Of a stretch of 64,000 nt of DNA, positions 34,319-45,466 are shown in pieces. The DNA is taken from the NCBI GenBank assembly GCA_958009055.1, contig OY253662.1, positions 1-64,000 of the forward strand. Reading direction: 5' to 3'. Both the position numbers and the translations under genes were made by a program. Numbering within the stretch: the first letter of the stretch is position 1; every line of letters starts with the position of its first letter. Source of the DNA: Choricystis sp. odSpoLacu1. Taxonomy: Eukaryota; Chlorophyta; Trebouxiophyceae. The notes beneath the pieces are model-generated. The model was not told the origin of the DNA. It made no database searches and saw only the letters and a program-made list of their open reading frames with translations.

Positions 34319-36418
34319 ATGCCCCCCCGACGCGCCGCCGGCCGAGGGCGGGCGGGTGGCGCCCCCGCCGCCCCCCCCGCCGCCACCCCGGCCGCCCGCG
34401 CTGCCGCCGCCACCGCTGCCGTCCAGGCGTGGCGCGAGCAGGAGGCGTCGGCCGCCGCCCTCGCCCGCCAGCGCGACGCCGCTCAAGTGGTGCTGGACGC
34501 GCTGGAGGCGCAGACGGTCGAAGCCGAAACCTGCGCTGCTGCTGCCAACACGGCGGCGCGGCGTGCGATCGCGCGTGCGGGAGGCGGGGCAGCGCTCGCG
34601 CCCACCACCCACATCACCGCGCTACCCCAAGACGTGGTCCTGGAGGCTGCGGCTTTGCTGGACCCGCGGTCGCGGCTGGCGATGGCCGCGACGTGTGCGG
34701 CGTGGCGGGCGTCGCTGACCGCCCAGCCCCAAGCGCTGGCGTGGGCTGACGTGGACGTCGACCGGTCCGACCTGTTTGGCGACAAAGGCGCGCAAAAAGC
34801 GGCCGCGGGCGCGCTCGTCGCTCACGCGGGCGACGTGCGTTCCCTCCACGTTTCCCGTTTAAACCTGCGCCGCGAGCACAAGTGACTTGCCGACCACACC
34901 ATCCCCCAATTCACCCGCCTGGCCACCCTCCACGTGTCGCTGCCCCACACGTTCAACCGTGCGGGTCCGTCCACCCTGTTCCAAGCGTTGGCGCGCGCAA
35001 ACCCACCCCTCACGTCCCTCTCCATCGACCGCGCGCCCTCGTACCGCCGCGCGCGCGGCCGCCACGCGGGCTAACACCGCCACGCGTGGGCCTGGGATGA
35101 AGGTCCAGGGTGGGTGGAGTTCCGCATCAACGAGCTGGATGTGGGGGGGGTGGTCGGCCTCCTGGGCGCGCGCACGCTCACCCGCCTCACACACCTTTCC
35201 GTGGTTGATGTCGCCCCCGGCACGTCGCTGGCGCGCCTGATGAGCGCAAGTACGCGCGTGCTGCGGTCTCTGGAGTCTCTGGGGTTCTCGCGGACGCCAC
35301 CTGCCCTCGACGCGGGGGCGCTTCCGGGGTTGACGAGCCTCCTGGCCTCCGACCTGCGCACCAACATGCCTGCTGACGACCGCCTGCGCTGGCTCGCCAC
35401 CGTCACCGACGCCTCGCTCGGCGAGGTGGGCGGCTACAATGGTGTCAACGCGCTGCTGCGGCACCTGCCCCGCCTCTCGCGCGCCCGCATCTTTGTTCAG
35501 CAGTGGACCCGCCGGATGGAGCTGCCCAACGGTCTGGCCCACGCGACCGCGTTGCTCGTGGCGGTGGTACGGGAGAGCTATGGGTACCTCGAGCCCACCG
35601 GTTTGAGCCTGAACCAGCTGACGGGTCTGGCCGCCCTCACGTCGCTGCGTGTGGAAAAGATGGGCTACACCCACTCGCTGGTGACGTCTGCACCGCTGGC
35701 CGCGCTGCGCAACCTGGAGTTGACGTTGATCTCGTGCGACTTCACGTTCCCGTCCTCCCTTCCCGCCCTCACGCGCCTGGTCCTGGCGTCTTCCGCGCTG
35801 CCATCGTCCCCCCTCAAACTGAGCGTGGCCCCCCTGGCGACGGTGACCGCGCCCGCGCTGCAGTTGCTCATGGTGTCTGGGTTTCAGTTGGTCGCGCTGT
35901 CCACCAACGCGGCCGACGCCTGTGGCGACGCGGCCGCGGTGGAGGCGATGACCGCGTACGCTGCCGCGGCCGCCGCCCACGTTGGCGCGGTGCGCTCGGT
36001 CCCCACCGCCAAGATGCAGCAACACGACGCGCGACTGGCACGCCACGTGGCCCAGGGGCGCATGCAGGAGATGCGCCGCCTCGCAGGTGGCAACCCTGCC
36101 GGCGACGCGGCGGCGGACGCGGCGGAAGCCGCTTTCCAGGCGGCCAGAGCGCGGGAGGAGGTGGCCAACGCGCGCGTCGCCGAAGCCGAGCACGCGGCAG
36201 GCGCCAAAGAACGCACGGAAGAGGTCCTCAACCTCGCCCTGGGCCGCGCCGTGGTCGACGCCATCCCTCGCGCCCTGCCCTCACTGCGCGTGTTTCACCT
36301 GCACAACGTGGCGACGTCGAGCGAGGGGTCGCGTGCGCTCCAGCAGGCGCTCGAGGCCCGGACAGAGAAATCGGCCGTGGGCTCCAGCCGTGACGCCTGT
36401 GCGTCGTGCGGCGTGTGA
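34319..36418 (+). pseudogene. F-box/leucine-rich-repeat gene with two in-frame stops
   Basis: One frame of 700 codons runs from ATG 34319 to TGA 36416-36418 but is interrupted by TGA at 34883-34885 and TAA at 35072-35074. Coding character continues on both sides and between the stops (PQFTRLATLHVSLPHTFN). Residues ~101-140 are an F-box (ALPQDVVLEAAALLDPRSRL then AMAATCAAWRASL). The region from ~265 contains irregular leucine-rich repeats (LTRLTHLSVVDV, LTGLAALTSLRVEKM, LAALRNLELTLISC). It is followed by an Ala/Glu-rich helix and a final repeat, ALPSLRVFHLHNVA. F-box proteins recruit substrates to SCF ubiquitin ligases. An F-box-only 188-residue product is possible. A recent pseudogene, base errors, or translational readthrough are the alternatives; there is no frameshift. 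Confidence 0.6.
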
Positions 36419-36548
36419 TGGTGGAGATACAAGAGAGAGAGAGAGCGCACGAATGATGGAAGGGTGGGTCGGAAGATGTTTTGTTTTTTCTCGCCTTTTT
36501 GCAAAACACAACCACAACATACCTCTCCTCCCGCAGAAACACCCACAC

Positions 36549-37325
36549 TCAAGCGCCCTTGTTGCCCTGCCCCATGTAGTCATCCATCTGGGCGTCCAGG
36601 TCGGCGGCGGACGCGACAACAACCCGCGACTTGACGCGCGCGCGCCTCGCGCCACCGCCACCACCGTCACCGCGGCCGTTGGGCCGGGCCCCGCCCTGCG
36701 ACCTCGCCACCGTCACCACGCGAGGGGCGGCCATGGCCATGCCACCGGCAGGCCTCATGACGGCCACGACGCGTGCGTTGCCGCCGCCGCCGCCCACCGG
36801 CCGCGTCACGGACAGCCCACTGCTCAGCACCGCCGTCGCGGGCGGCGCATCCAGCGCCAGCCGCAGGGGGCGACCATCCAGCAACACGCCATCATACTGT
36901 TTAATGGCACGCAGCGCGTCGCCACGGTCGAAGAAAGTGACCGTCGCCGTCCCCGCCGGCGCGCCCCTGCAATCCCGGTCGCACCTCGCAGCCGCCAACG
37001 GCCCCACCGCCGAAAACAGTTCAAACACGTCCTGGTCTGTGACCCTGAAGTTGAGGTTCGACACGCGCAGCGTGGTGGTCGGGCGGCCGGGTCCGCCAAG
37101 CGCCTGTGCTGCACTTGGCGCGGCCGGGTGCACAGGCACCACCACCCGCACCGCCGCCGGGGCGGGCTTGCGCCCCACGCCGCCGCCGGAGACGGATAGG
37201 CGGCGGTCGGTGAAGCCGCGGCCGCGGCCGCGGCCGCGGTCGTTGGCGCCGCGCCCGCGTCCACGCCCACGCCCCGTCGTCTTGATTATATCGTCCAGCG
37301 ACATTGCCAGCTTTTCTTCAGCCAT
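36549..37325 (-). CDS. ALY/REF mRNA export adaptor (THO complex subunit 4)
   Basis: A single exon, 258 aa. The N-terminal REF motif LAMSLDDIIKTTGRGRGRGR is followed by RG-rich repeats. An RRM follows (residues ~88-165, RNP2-like LRVSNLNFRV; RNP1-like GTATVTFFDRGDALRAI; ending LDGRPLRLALD). A Gly/Arg-rich region and the C-terminal REF box DLDAQMDDYMGQG complete the classic ALYREF architecture, binding UAP56 at both ends. The protein couples splicing/transcription to nuclear mRNA export. The frame remains open upstream of 37325, but MAEEKLAMSLDDI is the family start. Confidence 0.92.
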   Translation of the reverse strand: MAEEKLAMSLDDIIKTTGRGRGRGRGANDRGRGRGRGFTDRRLSVSGGGVGRKPAPAAVRVVVPVHPAAPSAAQALGGPGRPTTTLRVSNLNFRVTDQDVFELFSAVGPLAAARCDRDCRGAPAGTATVTFFDRGDALRAIKQYDGVLLDGRPLRLALDAPPATAVLSSGLSVTRPVGGGGGNARVVAVMRPAGGMAMAAPRVVTVARSQGGARPNGRGDGGGGGARRARVKSRVVVASAADLDAQMDDYMGQGNKGA

Positions 37326-37506
37326 GGTGGCGGTGAGAGAGAGGTGCGCGTGTGTGGGAGATGGGGAGGGTGCGTGCGGCGGGGAGGGCGCGGGGCGTGT
37401 GGTTAAAAAGAAAGTCGAAAAAACTGTCCCCGCCCATTCTCCCACCGCGTTTTTTTATCTTTTCGATTCGTGGTTGCGTGCACCGGGGCGCCGCGCGGAC
37501 GCCTCG

Positions 37507-38420
37507 ATGGCGCCCGAGCTGCCGCCCGCTGCCAAGCGCAAGCTGGCTGCGGCAGCTCCAGCCCCCACGGGCAAAGCCGCCGTCCTGGCGGCCGCGGCTG
37601 CCGCCGACGCTGCCACCACCGCTGATGGTGCCCTTGTGTTTGACTCCACGCGCACAGCAGCCGCCCTGGCCGCCACAGGGAGCGATTTCAATGTACGAAA
37701 AGCGGGCCTGGACATTTCCCCAGGCTGGCCACGCGCTGAAACGCCGGTCATTCCCCTTTTGACCCGCTCCAAAGTGCCACGCGCCGACCGCCAGCCCGTG
37801 CTGCTGCGGTTGGCGGCCCAGCACGCCGCCCTGGAGCTGCATGCCAGGGGGCTGGCTGTGACGGCGGCGGCTCTGGCGGCAGTGCCGGTCAGCCTGCGCG
37901 CGGGGCGCCGCGCGCGCGGCGTTGGCGCAGGAGGCGCGGCTTTATGCAGGCGCGGCCAACGCCGTTGCTTATAAGGCTGCCGCCCGCAGCGCTACGGCGA
38001 GGGATGCAGCTGTTGCTGCTGTGGATACCGCCAAGGATGGAGGTCGGGCGGCGCGCGCGGCTGACGCGGCAGAGGCTGCGGCGAAACGGCCGCGCGCGGC
38101 GCCGTCGGCGCCGCCGCCACCGTCGCGCCGCGCGGCGCCCGACCCTCGCCCCCCGCCCCGCGATGCGCCCTGCACCAGGTTGCGACCACCACCCGCGGAC
38201 TTTGACCCGGCCCGCGCCCGGGACGCGGTGCTGGAGCCAACCAGATTCAGAGGTGTCGGCGTCGCGCGCGGCGCTCGTCGCGGGGCGCGTGGCAGACAAA
38301 GTGGTGGCGGCGCACCAGGGCAAGGCGGCTGTAGAGTTTTTGTCAGAGAGAGAGAAGAAGAGGATAGCTAGGTTTGCGCTCAAGTGTGCCGGGTTGGACG
38401 AGGAAGACGAGGAGGGATAG
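37507..38420 (+). CDS. Unknown nuclear-type protein, frame broken twice
   Basis: Three consecutive plus frames carry protein-like sequence. First, 37507 to about 37900 (MAPELPPAAKRKLAAAAPAP, later TPVIPLLTRSKVPRADRQPV). Then about 37900-38240 (ALAQEARLYAGAANAVAYKA, Ala/Arg-rich, then basic and Pro-rich). Last, about 38245-38420 (ALVAGRVADKVVAAHQGKAA, VEFLSEREKKRIARFALK, ending DEEDEEG and TAG). Each step shifts by one base, first in a GCGCGC-rich stretch and then near CAGAGGTGTCGG. No intron with normal borders explains either. The product would be roughly 300 aa with a Lys/Arg N-terminus and an acidic end. I recognise no family. It could be a pseudogene or a normal gene with two indel errors. 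Confidence 0.45.
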
Positions 38421-38462
38421 CAACAGAACCCCCGATCACATTTTTCACACCATCACTCTCTC

Positions 38463-41400
38463 TCAAATCATTGCGCTCTCTCCACCCGTCATCGGCGCGG
38501 GGATGGGGCTCTTGGCAGCGGCGGAAGGCGTGGCCGCAGCAGCCGGGGCCACGTTTTCGTCGTCCGCGTCTGAGTCGAAGATCGGGTCGCTCTCTTCCCC
38601 CGTCCCCTCATCCTCACTGCTGCTGCTGTCGCGGGCGACGGCTGCCCGCACGCGGCCACTGGCTGCGGTGGCTGCCGCCCGGCGGCCGCGGGGAGCGGGG
38701 GCGGCCGCGTCGGGGGCGGGCTCCGGGTCGTCGGGCGCGTCGAAAGGCAGCGGGCCGGGCGCCAAGCCCAGCAGCGGTGGCGGCGGCGGTTGGTCGACGG
38801 CCGCATCCACCACCACCGCCACATCTCCACCCGACTCCAGCGCAGTAGCTTCCAGGGCTGCGGTGACCACTTCTGCGTCATCACCACCCCGCCCGACGCG
38901 GCGCGCCAGTGCGGCGGCCGCCCGCCCCCCCACCGACGAGGGGGGCAGGGCGGCCGCCGCGGCGCGAGCGGCGGTGCGCAGGTGGGCGATGTCGGCCGGA
39001 GGGAAAACAGCGTCGCCGTCGACTGGGAGGCAGGCGGCCAGGGTGGCTGCCGCACCGCCATACTGACGGGCCGCTGTCAGCCGCCCCACCCGCCCCGCCT
39101 CCTCCAGCAGCGCCGCGGCAGCAGCCGCCGTCCACGCGGGCGGCGCGGGCTCATCCACACGGGCCGCCCGCGCCGCGTCGCGTGCATCGCGCGCCGCGCG
39201 CGCGACCGTGTCGGCCGCGTAGCGCAGCACGTCGGCGCCCGGGCCGCCCTTGCCGGCAGCCACGGCGGCAGACCGAGCCGCGGGCAGGGCGGCCGCCACC
39301 AGCAGGGCCCTGGCTCTGGGGGAGCGAGCCGCGTAGAGGGGGAAGAAGACGGAGAGGGCTTGGCGGGCGCGCGGGGCGGCGGTGGGTGCGCCGTCGGCAG
39401 CAACCACCACACTCAACAGCCCCACCAGGGCGGCAGCGGCATCGCCATCAGTGAGTCCACCATGACCCCCACTCTCTGGCGCTGCTCCCCGGTGCAGCAG
39501 CAATTTGGCCAGTGCTTCCGCCGCCGCGTCGGCCGCGCCGCGCGCGTCGTCATCGTTGGCCGCCGACAGAGCGGCCGTCAGCAGGGCCAGCACGCCTGGT
39601 GTGGTGGTGGCGCGCTGCGGAGCGCCTCTGTCTGGTGAGGCGGGCGTGGCCGACCGCGAGCGAACGGGGGCGTCGGCGTCGTTGGCGTCGCCACCATCAT
39701 CCGCAGCCTCGCCTGCCACCAACCGATCCACCGCGGCCGGCCCATGCACCAGCGCCACATCAGCCAGCGCCCGCACGGCAGCCGCCCGCACCCGGGGTTC
39801 GTCCGCGGCGGTGGCGGCACACAAAGCAGCCACCAGGCCACGCGGCGCGGCCGCCGCGCCACCACCACGCCGGCCGGCCGCGAGCACGAGCAAGCCTGCT
39901 GCCTCCGCCGCATCGGCACGCACGCCGCCGTCGACGTGCAGCATGGCGGGCGCCACCAGGGCGGGCCCCAAGTCGGCCACCGTCTCCAGGGGGGAGCCGG
40001 GGGGGCCGTACGCGTCCCCCGGGGCCGTGCGCGGCAGCAGGCAGCGCAGCAGGACACGCGCCGCGCCCAGGCAGCCGCGCCAGCCAGCAACGTCGCCGGT
40101 GACAGGGGCAGGGGGAGTGGGGTTGTTGTCTTCAATGTCGGCCACCGCTGCCGCTGCCGCCGTCGCCCCTGCTGGCAACCGCAGCGCGGCCGACACCAAC
40201 GCGGGCGGCGCAAACTCGGCGGGCGCCGCGTGCGCCGCGCGCGCCAGCCCCACCAGCGCGTCCGCCCAGGCGGCGTCCATGCCGGCTGAGCCCACCACGT
40301 CGGCCAGCAGGCCGGCGAGGAGGGCGACCGCAGCCGCGCGCCCAGCTTCGTCAGACAGGTCGGCTGAAGCGACGAGACGTGCCAGCTGGCCGGCAGCAAA
40401 CAACCCTCCCTCCCCCGCCGCCGCCGCGTCTCTGACCAGGTCGCACAGGGCGGCCACAGTCGGGGGCAGGGCCGCCTCCAGCGCGGCCAGCGCGTCGCCC
40501 GCGCTGGCGGCCGCGGCGGCGGCGACTGGGCCGCTCGCCGCCGCAGCCGCCGCACCGCGCTCGGCACCCGCTTCAGCCAGCAGGGCGCACACAACACGCC
40601 ACAGCAGGGCTTCCTCGGGGGCCATGGGCGGGGTGGCGCCGTCGCCGCCGGATGAGGGGCGGTGGAGGCCCGCGCCCGCGTCGGCAGCTGCGCGCGCGAG
40701 CGCAGCCGGGTGCAGCCTGCCCGCCCCGTCCAGCGCGCGCAGAGCGGCCTCGGCTTCAGCTTCGTGGGACTCGACATCCAGGGCGCCCAGCAGGGCGCCC
40801 ACGTCGCCACCGCAGCCGGCGTCCAGCCAGCGCACGAGCATGCCGCGCGCCGCGGCCACGACGGCGGGCGCGCGGTCGCGCAGGCCGCGCGCCAGCAGCA
40901 GGGCGCGCGCGGCGATGGGCAGGGCGGCAACCGGCACTTTTTCGGTGAGCACGGCGTACACCGCCCGCCGCACGCCGTCGTCCACGTCGCGCGTGCGGTC
41001 GATGAGGGCCGGCAGGGAGGCCGCACACAGCGGCACGCACGCGACCGCTGCCCGCCGCACGTCGCGGTGGCGCTCTGTGCGCAACAGTTTGAGGTAGGCT
41101 GCTGTGACAGTGTCGCCCGCGTAGTCGCCGGCGGGGCCGGGGTCGGCCAGGCGGGCAAGCACGGTGGCGGCAGCAGCCCTCACAGCGGGCGCGCGGTCGG
41201 TCAGGCGGGCGGCCATGGCTTTGGCCAGCTTGTCGGCAATGGCTTCGGATAGTTCGGCGTCTGCCGGCTGCGAGTTGAGGCAGGCGGCCAGCGTGGCCGC
41301 CGCGCGCGCGCGCGCACGCTGCGGTCGGATGCGGCAGCGGCGGTCGCAAGGTGGGACAGGAGAGCCTCCACCACGCTGTCGCCAACGGCGTCATCATTGT

Positions 41401-41886
41401 CAGCAGGCCTGGACCCCGCAAACGCAGCCAGCGTGCGCAGGGCGCGGTCGGCGTGCGGGTTGGCGCCCTGTGGGGTGTGGGAAAGGAGGGAGGGTGATTG
41501 TGGTGTGTGGCGAGGTCACATCGGCCTCGGCATAGCCTAGGAGCCCGTGCAAAGCACGCAGACGCACGCCAAATTGCAACCGAGGCAGACAGCAGGCGAG
41601 GAGACTGAGGATGTGTCGCCACAGGCGCCCCGCATGCGCGCTTTGCGCGCGCGCGCATTGGAGACGCGCGCGCGGCTCCCTTCCTCCCACTCACCACCGG
41701 CACCGTCAACAAGTGGTTGACGCACGACACCAGCTCCTCCAGGAACTCGTCCCCACGGACGGCGTGAGCCCACAGCAGGGCCGCCAACCGTGCTGCCGCG
41801 GCGGGCGTCGCGTCCTGGGCGCGCGTGAAGATGGTGGCCACAGAGGCGCCGGGGACCAGGCCGGCAGCGGCGGAGCGCGGGGCCAT
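38463..41886 (-). CDS. Condensin subunit CAP-G (CND3), one frameshift
   Basis: Exon 1 is 41886-41695 and exon 2 is 41467-38463, with a 227-nt intron. CAP-G is the HEAT-repeat subunit of condensin I that binds DNA for mitotic chromosome compaction. Family segments: FLEELVSCVNHLLTVPV; DRAPAVRAAAATVLARLADP; RRAAVACVPLCAASLPALID followed by RTRDVDDGVRRAVYAVL; then LTEKVPVAALPIAARALLLA. The acidic/Ser-rich C-terminus (RDSSSSEDEGTGEESDPIFD) is also typical. Coding starts correctly after the intron (GANPHADRALRTLAAFAGSR) but leaves frame inside a CG-dinucleotide run at about 41299-41315. Removing one CG unit restores RARAAATLAACLNSQPADAE. Repeat slippage is therefore the likely cause. The restored length would be about 1,060 aa, near human NCAPG (1,015). 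Confidence 0.83.
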
Positions 41887-42100
41887 GACGAGAGGCGTTG
41901 TTCTTGTTGCAGGGAGAGGCGGCGCTCACTCGAGGCGGGCTTTGTGAGGAGTGAAGCGACAACGAACGCGGCGAACGAAAGCCACACCTCCGCTCTCTCG
42001 TGCCCTCGCACCCCCGCGACTGCGTGTGCGGCGGCCCATCGGCGCGAGACCACTCGCGCCCATACACACACAACCCACCACCACCATCGACGCACCCCCA

Positions 42101-43048
42101 ATGGCGGCGCCCGCCGCCGCGCCCGCCGCAGTGCTGTCCCGGCCACGCGCGCCCTTCCTCATGCCGGACGGACGCTCACTGGCGGCCGTGCTGGCACAAG
42201 CGGACAACGCTCTGGATGGTGGCGCGCCACGCTCCAAGCCGCGGGCGGGGCGGGCGGCCGCGTCGCTGGAAGCGCGCTGGTGGCGCGCCGAGCGTGCGCG
42301 CAGAGCGGCCGGTGGCAGCGCCAGGCAGCCGGCAGCCGCTGCAGCAGCAGCAGCTGCATCATCACAAACCATTCCCTCCGCCCTGGACGCGGCGCCGCTG
42401 GCGGCACTCGGGCGCGCGCGGCGCCAACGCGCCGTCAACGACCGCGTTTTGAGGGACCTCGCGGGCCCTCTCACCGCCGACGGCATCGCGTCCCTGTTTG
42501 CGCCCGTCCCGTTTGGGGAGAGCCGACCGTCCCCCCTGGCCCGGGTGGCGGCGGATGAAGCCCCGGGGGTGGCGGCGGTGTGGGACCGCTTTCGGATGGT
42601 GGACCCCGACCGCCAGGACGCCGCGCTGGCGTCGTGGGAAGCCAGTTTGGTGTCTGAGCGGCCACGCCGCCGCGGCACGGGGCCGGCTGCTGCTGCAGCC
42701 GCCGCTCTAGCCGCGTGGGCGCGCGTGCCTCCCGCGCGTGCCGCGCTGAAACGCGTCGGCGCCGACCGCGTCGCCGAGCTGGAGGCGCCATTGCGCGTGG
42801 CTGGCGGCGTTGACGTCGCCTTGCCTGGCGACACACCGTACTGCCGCCTGCTGGCGCGCGGCGTGGCGTGTTTCTATGGGCGGCGTGCTCGCCGTCGACC
42901 AACTGACCCTGACACCATCGTCATCGCCGGCGGCCCACCCCCGCCCGCCGCGGTGGCGGACGTGGTGGCCGCGCTGGATGCACCCGGTGGACCGGCTGCC
43001 GCCCTGCGTGAATCGCTTTTGGCGGTGGTGGAAGGGGGAGGAGTGTAG
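42101..43048 (+). CDS. R3H-associated-domain protein (R3HDM4-like)
   Basis: A single exon, 315 aa. The central region has the R3H-associated N-terminal pattern: RARRQRAVNDRVLRDLAGPL and VAAVWDRFRMVDPDRQDAAL then ASWEASL, resembling R3HDM4/C19orf22 (W..F..V[DS]..KQ..AL). A C-terminal segment (TPYCRLLARGVACFYGRRAR) would correspond to the R3H helix that binds single-stranded nucleic acid, but the Arg-x3-His core is not evident. The N-terminus is Ala/Pro-rich. The function is unknown. The start at 42101 follows a CA-rich leader, and the promoter region is shared with the divergent CAP-G gene. Confidence 0.6.
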   Translation: MAAPAAAPAAVLSRPRAPFLMPDGRSLAAVLAQADNALDGGAPRSKPRAGRAAASLEARWWRAERARRAAGGSARQPAAAAAAAAASSQTIPSALDAAPLAALGRARRQRAVNDRVLRDLAGPLTADGIASLFAPVPFGESRPSPLARVAADEAPGVAAVWDRFRMVDPDRQDAALASWEASLVSERPRRRGTGPAAAAAAALAAWARVPPARAALKRVGADRVAELEAPLRVAGGVDVALPGDTPYCRLLARGVACFYGRRARRRPTDPDTIVIAGGPPPPAAVADVVAALDAPGGPAAALRESLLAVVEGGGV

Positions 43049-43216
43049 TCGAGGTGGGTAGAGAGTGTGTGCCTTTTTTTTGCCCGTCGGCGCCGCGACT
43101 TTGTATTTTGACTTTGCATGTTCGTCTGCATGTGGAGAAAGAAAGAAAAAAGAAAAGCTGCATCCTGTGTGCGAAGCGAATGGTTGTTTCTCGACCTCCC
43201 ACCTCCCGCCTCTTCA

Positions 43217-44283
43217 TCACTCCCCACCTTCCTCCCCACCACCACCCGCAAACGTGGCTTCATACGTCCCCATCTCTTCATCCGTCAGCAGGGCGCCATC
43301 CAGGGCGGCCACGATGGCGGCGTCATCCATGCCGGCCCCGATGAACACAATCTCTTGGCGCCTGTCTCCGTGGCCGCCGTCAAAGTCGGCGGTGATGACG
43401 CCCACGGCGGCCTCGTCTTCGGGCCAGGAGTCGCGCGGCACGGCGGCCCACCAGTCACCTTCATCCCGGATCTCAAAGTGTTGCCCCGCGTGCGACCAAT
43501 AAAACGCCGTCTCGTGCGAGTGCGACATCCACATGAACCCCTTGGACCGCAGCACGGTGCGGATGGGGGACACGTTGGCGGAGGGCGGGGCAGCCGCAGC
43601 CCCGTTGACGACGGCGGCGGCGGCGCTGGCGGCTGGGTCGCCGCCGTCGCCGCCTTCACCGTCCGCGAGCGCGGCGTTCGTCGCCACCGGCAGCCAGCGC
43701 AGCACGGTGTCGCGCAGGCGGCCCGGGTGGAAGGGGCGGCGCCTGCGGTACACAAAGGAGCGGATGCCAAACCGGGAGGCGGCAGTCGTGTCCTGGCGCG
43801 CGCGCTTGGGTTTGGCGGCGCACGCGTCGCCGCACGGGCCGTCGTGGTCGTGGTGGTGGTGCTTGTGGTCGTGGTCGTGGTCGTGGTGCTTGTGGTCGTG
43901 GTGCTTGTGGTCGTGCTCCTCCTTGCAGTCCGTGCCGCACGCGTGGCCGTGGTCGTGGTGGTGGTGGTGGCCGTGGCCGTCACCCTCGCCCTCCTCCCCT
44001 TCCTCTTCTTTCGCCGCGGCTTCCGCGGCCGCCGCCGCCGCCACCGCCCCCCTATGCTGCCCCTCCACCGTCAGGTGGGCCACCAGGCCGGAGGAGGCGG
44101 GACCGAACACGTCCTCCACGTCGACGCGTCCGCGCTCGCACGCGACCGTGCGCGCGAGCGGGTTGAGCGACGCCACGATGGCGCGCAGCGAGTCCAGCCC
44201 GCCCTCCGCGAGTTGGTCGATCTTGTTGAGGATGACAAAATCGGCGCATTCGATCTGGGGTGGGTGTGGGGTGGGTGGGTGAG

Positions 44284-44316
<33 letters not shown>

Positions 44317-45281
44317 GCAACACCAGCCACCATCACCACCCTTCTCTCTCACCTGCTCCACCAACAGGTCCACCACGGGGCGCAGGTTGCCCCCCTCCCC
44401 CAGGTCGGGGCGCGCCGCCAGCGGGGCGCGGGACGCGTAGTCGCCCACAAACGCGCCCGCGTCGACGATGGTCACCATCGCGTCGAGCGCGACGCGGCGC
44501 GCGAGCGGGTGGCCGGCGGCCACGGCCTCCGCGAACTTGTCGCGTATGTTCTGGGGTTCGGCGACGCCCGAGTTTTCCAGGACGATGCTGTGAAGGGAAG
44601 AGGTGTGTGTGTGTGTGTGAGGTGAAAAGCATCTCGTTGTGCTCTCTCCGCTCGTATCCCCCCCCCCTCGCACACATCATCACGCACCGGTCGTACGTCG
44701 ACCCTTTCGCATCCGCCAGCGCCAGCAGCTGTTCGAACGAGCCAAAGAGTTCGTCCTGGATGGAGCAGCAGGCGCACCCGTTGGCCAGTTCCACGGTGTC
44801 GGTCAGGTCCGCCGTCGTGGTCGGCCCACTGGCGCCGTCGCCACCCTCCCCGCCGCCGCCACGCTGGCGGGACCGGTCGTTGCGCACCAGCTTGGCATCG
44901 ATGTTGACGTCGGCGACGTCGTTGACGACGCAGCCGATCTTGAGGGTGGAGTTTTCGAGGAGGTGGCGCAGGAGCGTGGTTTTGCCTGTGTGGAAGGGCA
45001 AGCGGGAGGGGAGGGGGGGAGGGGTGAGCGAGGACGGCTTGTGCGCAGCTTCACACCACCACCCAGTGGTGCACGCCGCAATCTTGTGGGCGCTGGGCGG
45101 GCGGCTGCGGGCGCGCACGCGAGGGAGAGGTCACCCTCCCGCTCCCCCATCGACGCATCGGCCAGCGTGTGCCGCCCACGCGCGCGTTGGGGCGCACCCT
45201 GCCCGCCCCATACCACCACGCACCCGCGCCCAGGAAGCCGGACAGCATGGTGACCGGGATGGGCTTGGCGGGGGCCGCCAT
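43217..45281 (-). CDS. CobW/ZNG1-type metal-chaperone GTPase with His-rich insert
   Basis: Exons are 45281-45224, 44985-44688, 44587-44353 and 44254-43217 (542 aa); splicing restores every G-domain motif. Walker A is GFLGAGKTT (residues 15-23, split by intron 1). The metal-binding CxCC is ELANGCACC (Cys 90, 92, 93). The base-recognition motif is VILNKIDQL. A very His-rich insert near residues 300-350 (HHHHHDHGHACGTDC and runs of HDHKHH) precedes the CobW C-terminal domain (KGFMWMSHSHETAFYWSHAG, RQEIVFIGAGMDDAAIVAAL). Family members of the ZNG1 branch transfer zinc to methionine aminopeptidase; others serve cobalt or zinc homeostasis. The His-rich loop suggests zinc binding or storage, but the client is unknown. 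Intron 3 contains a GT microsatellite. Confidence 0.88.
44286..44314. repeat. GT dinucleotide microsatellite in CobW intron 3
   Basis: About fourteen uninterrupted GT units on plus (CA on the coding strand) lie between exons 4 and 3 of the CobW gene. Similar CA-rich tracts precede many 3' splice sites in this window. Confidence 0.8.
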
Positions 45282-45466
45282 TGTGCAAGTTGTTGGGGAG
45301 AGGAGCGTTGAGAAAGGAAACGAAAAACGCTGCCGTGTGTGTGGAAATGGACACGCGCCGTCGCTGCAGGCTGCTCACCACCCGCCCGTTGCACACAAAA
45401 CATAATCAAAGCATTCATTTCACGAAAATAAAACAAAACAAAAGAACGGACCCCACTCTCTCATCA

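Noticed and set aside
34883..34885. TGA as selenocysteine in the F-box gene
   Set aside because: A second, different stop (TAA) follows in the same frame, and no downstream hairpin element or selenoprotein family is evident.
43118..44440. 440-codon plus-strand frame rich in Val
   Set aside because: It is antisense to the His-rich repeat of the CobW gene, whose GTPase motifs settle the strand.
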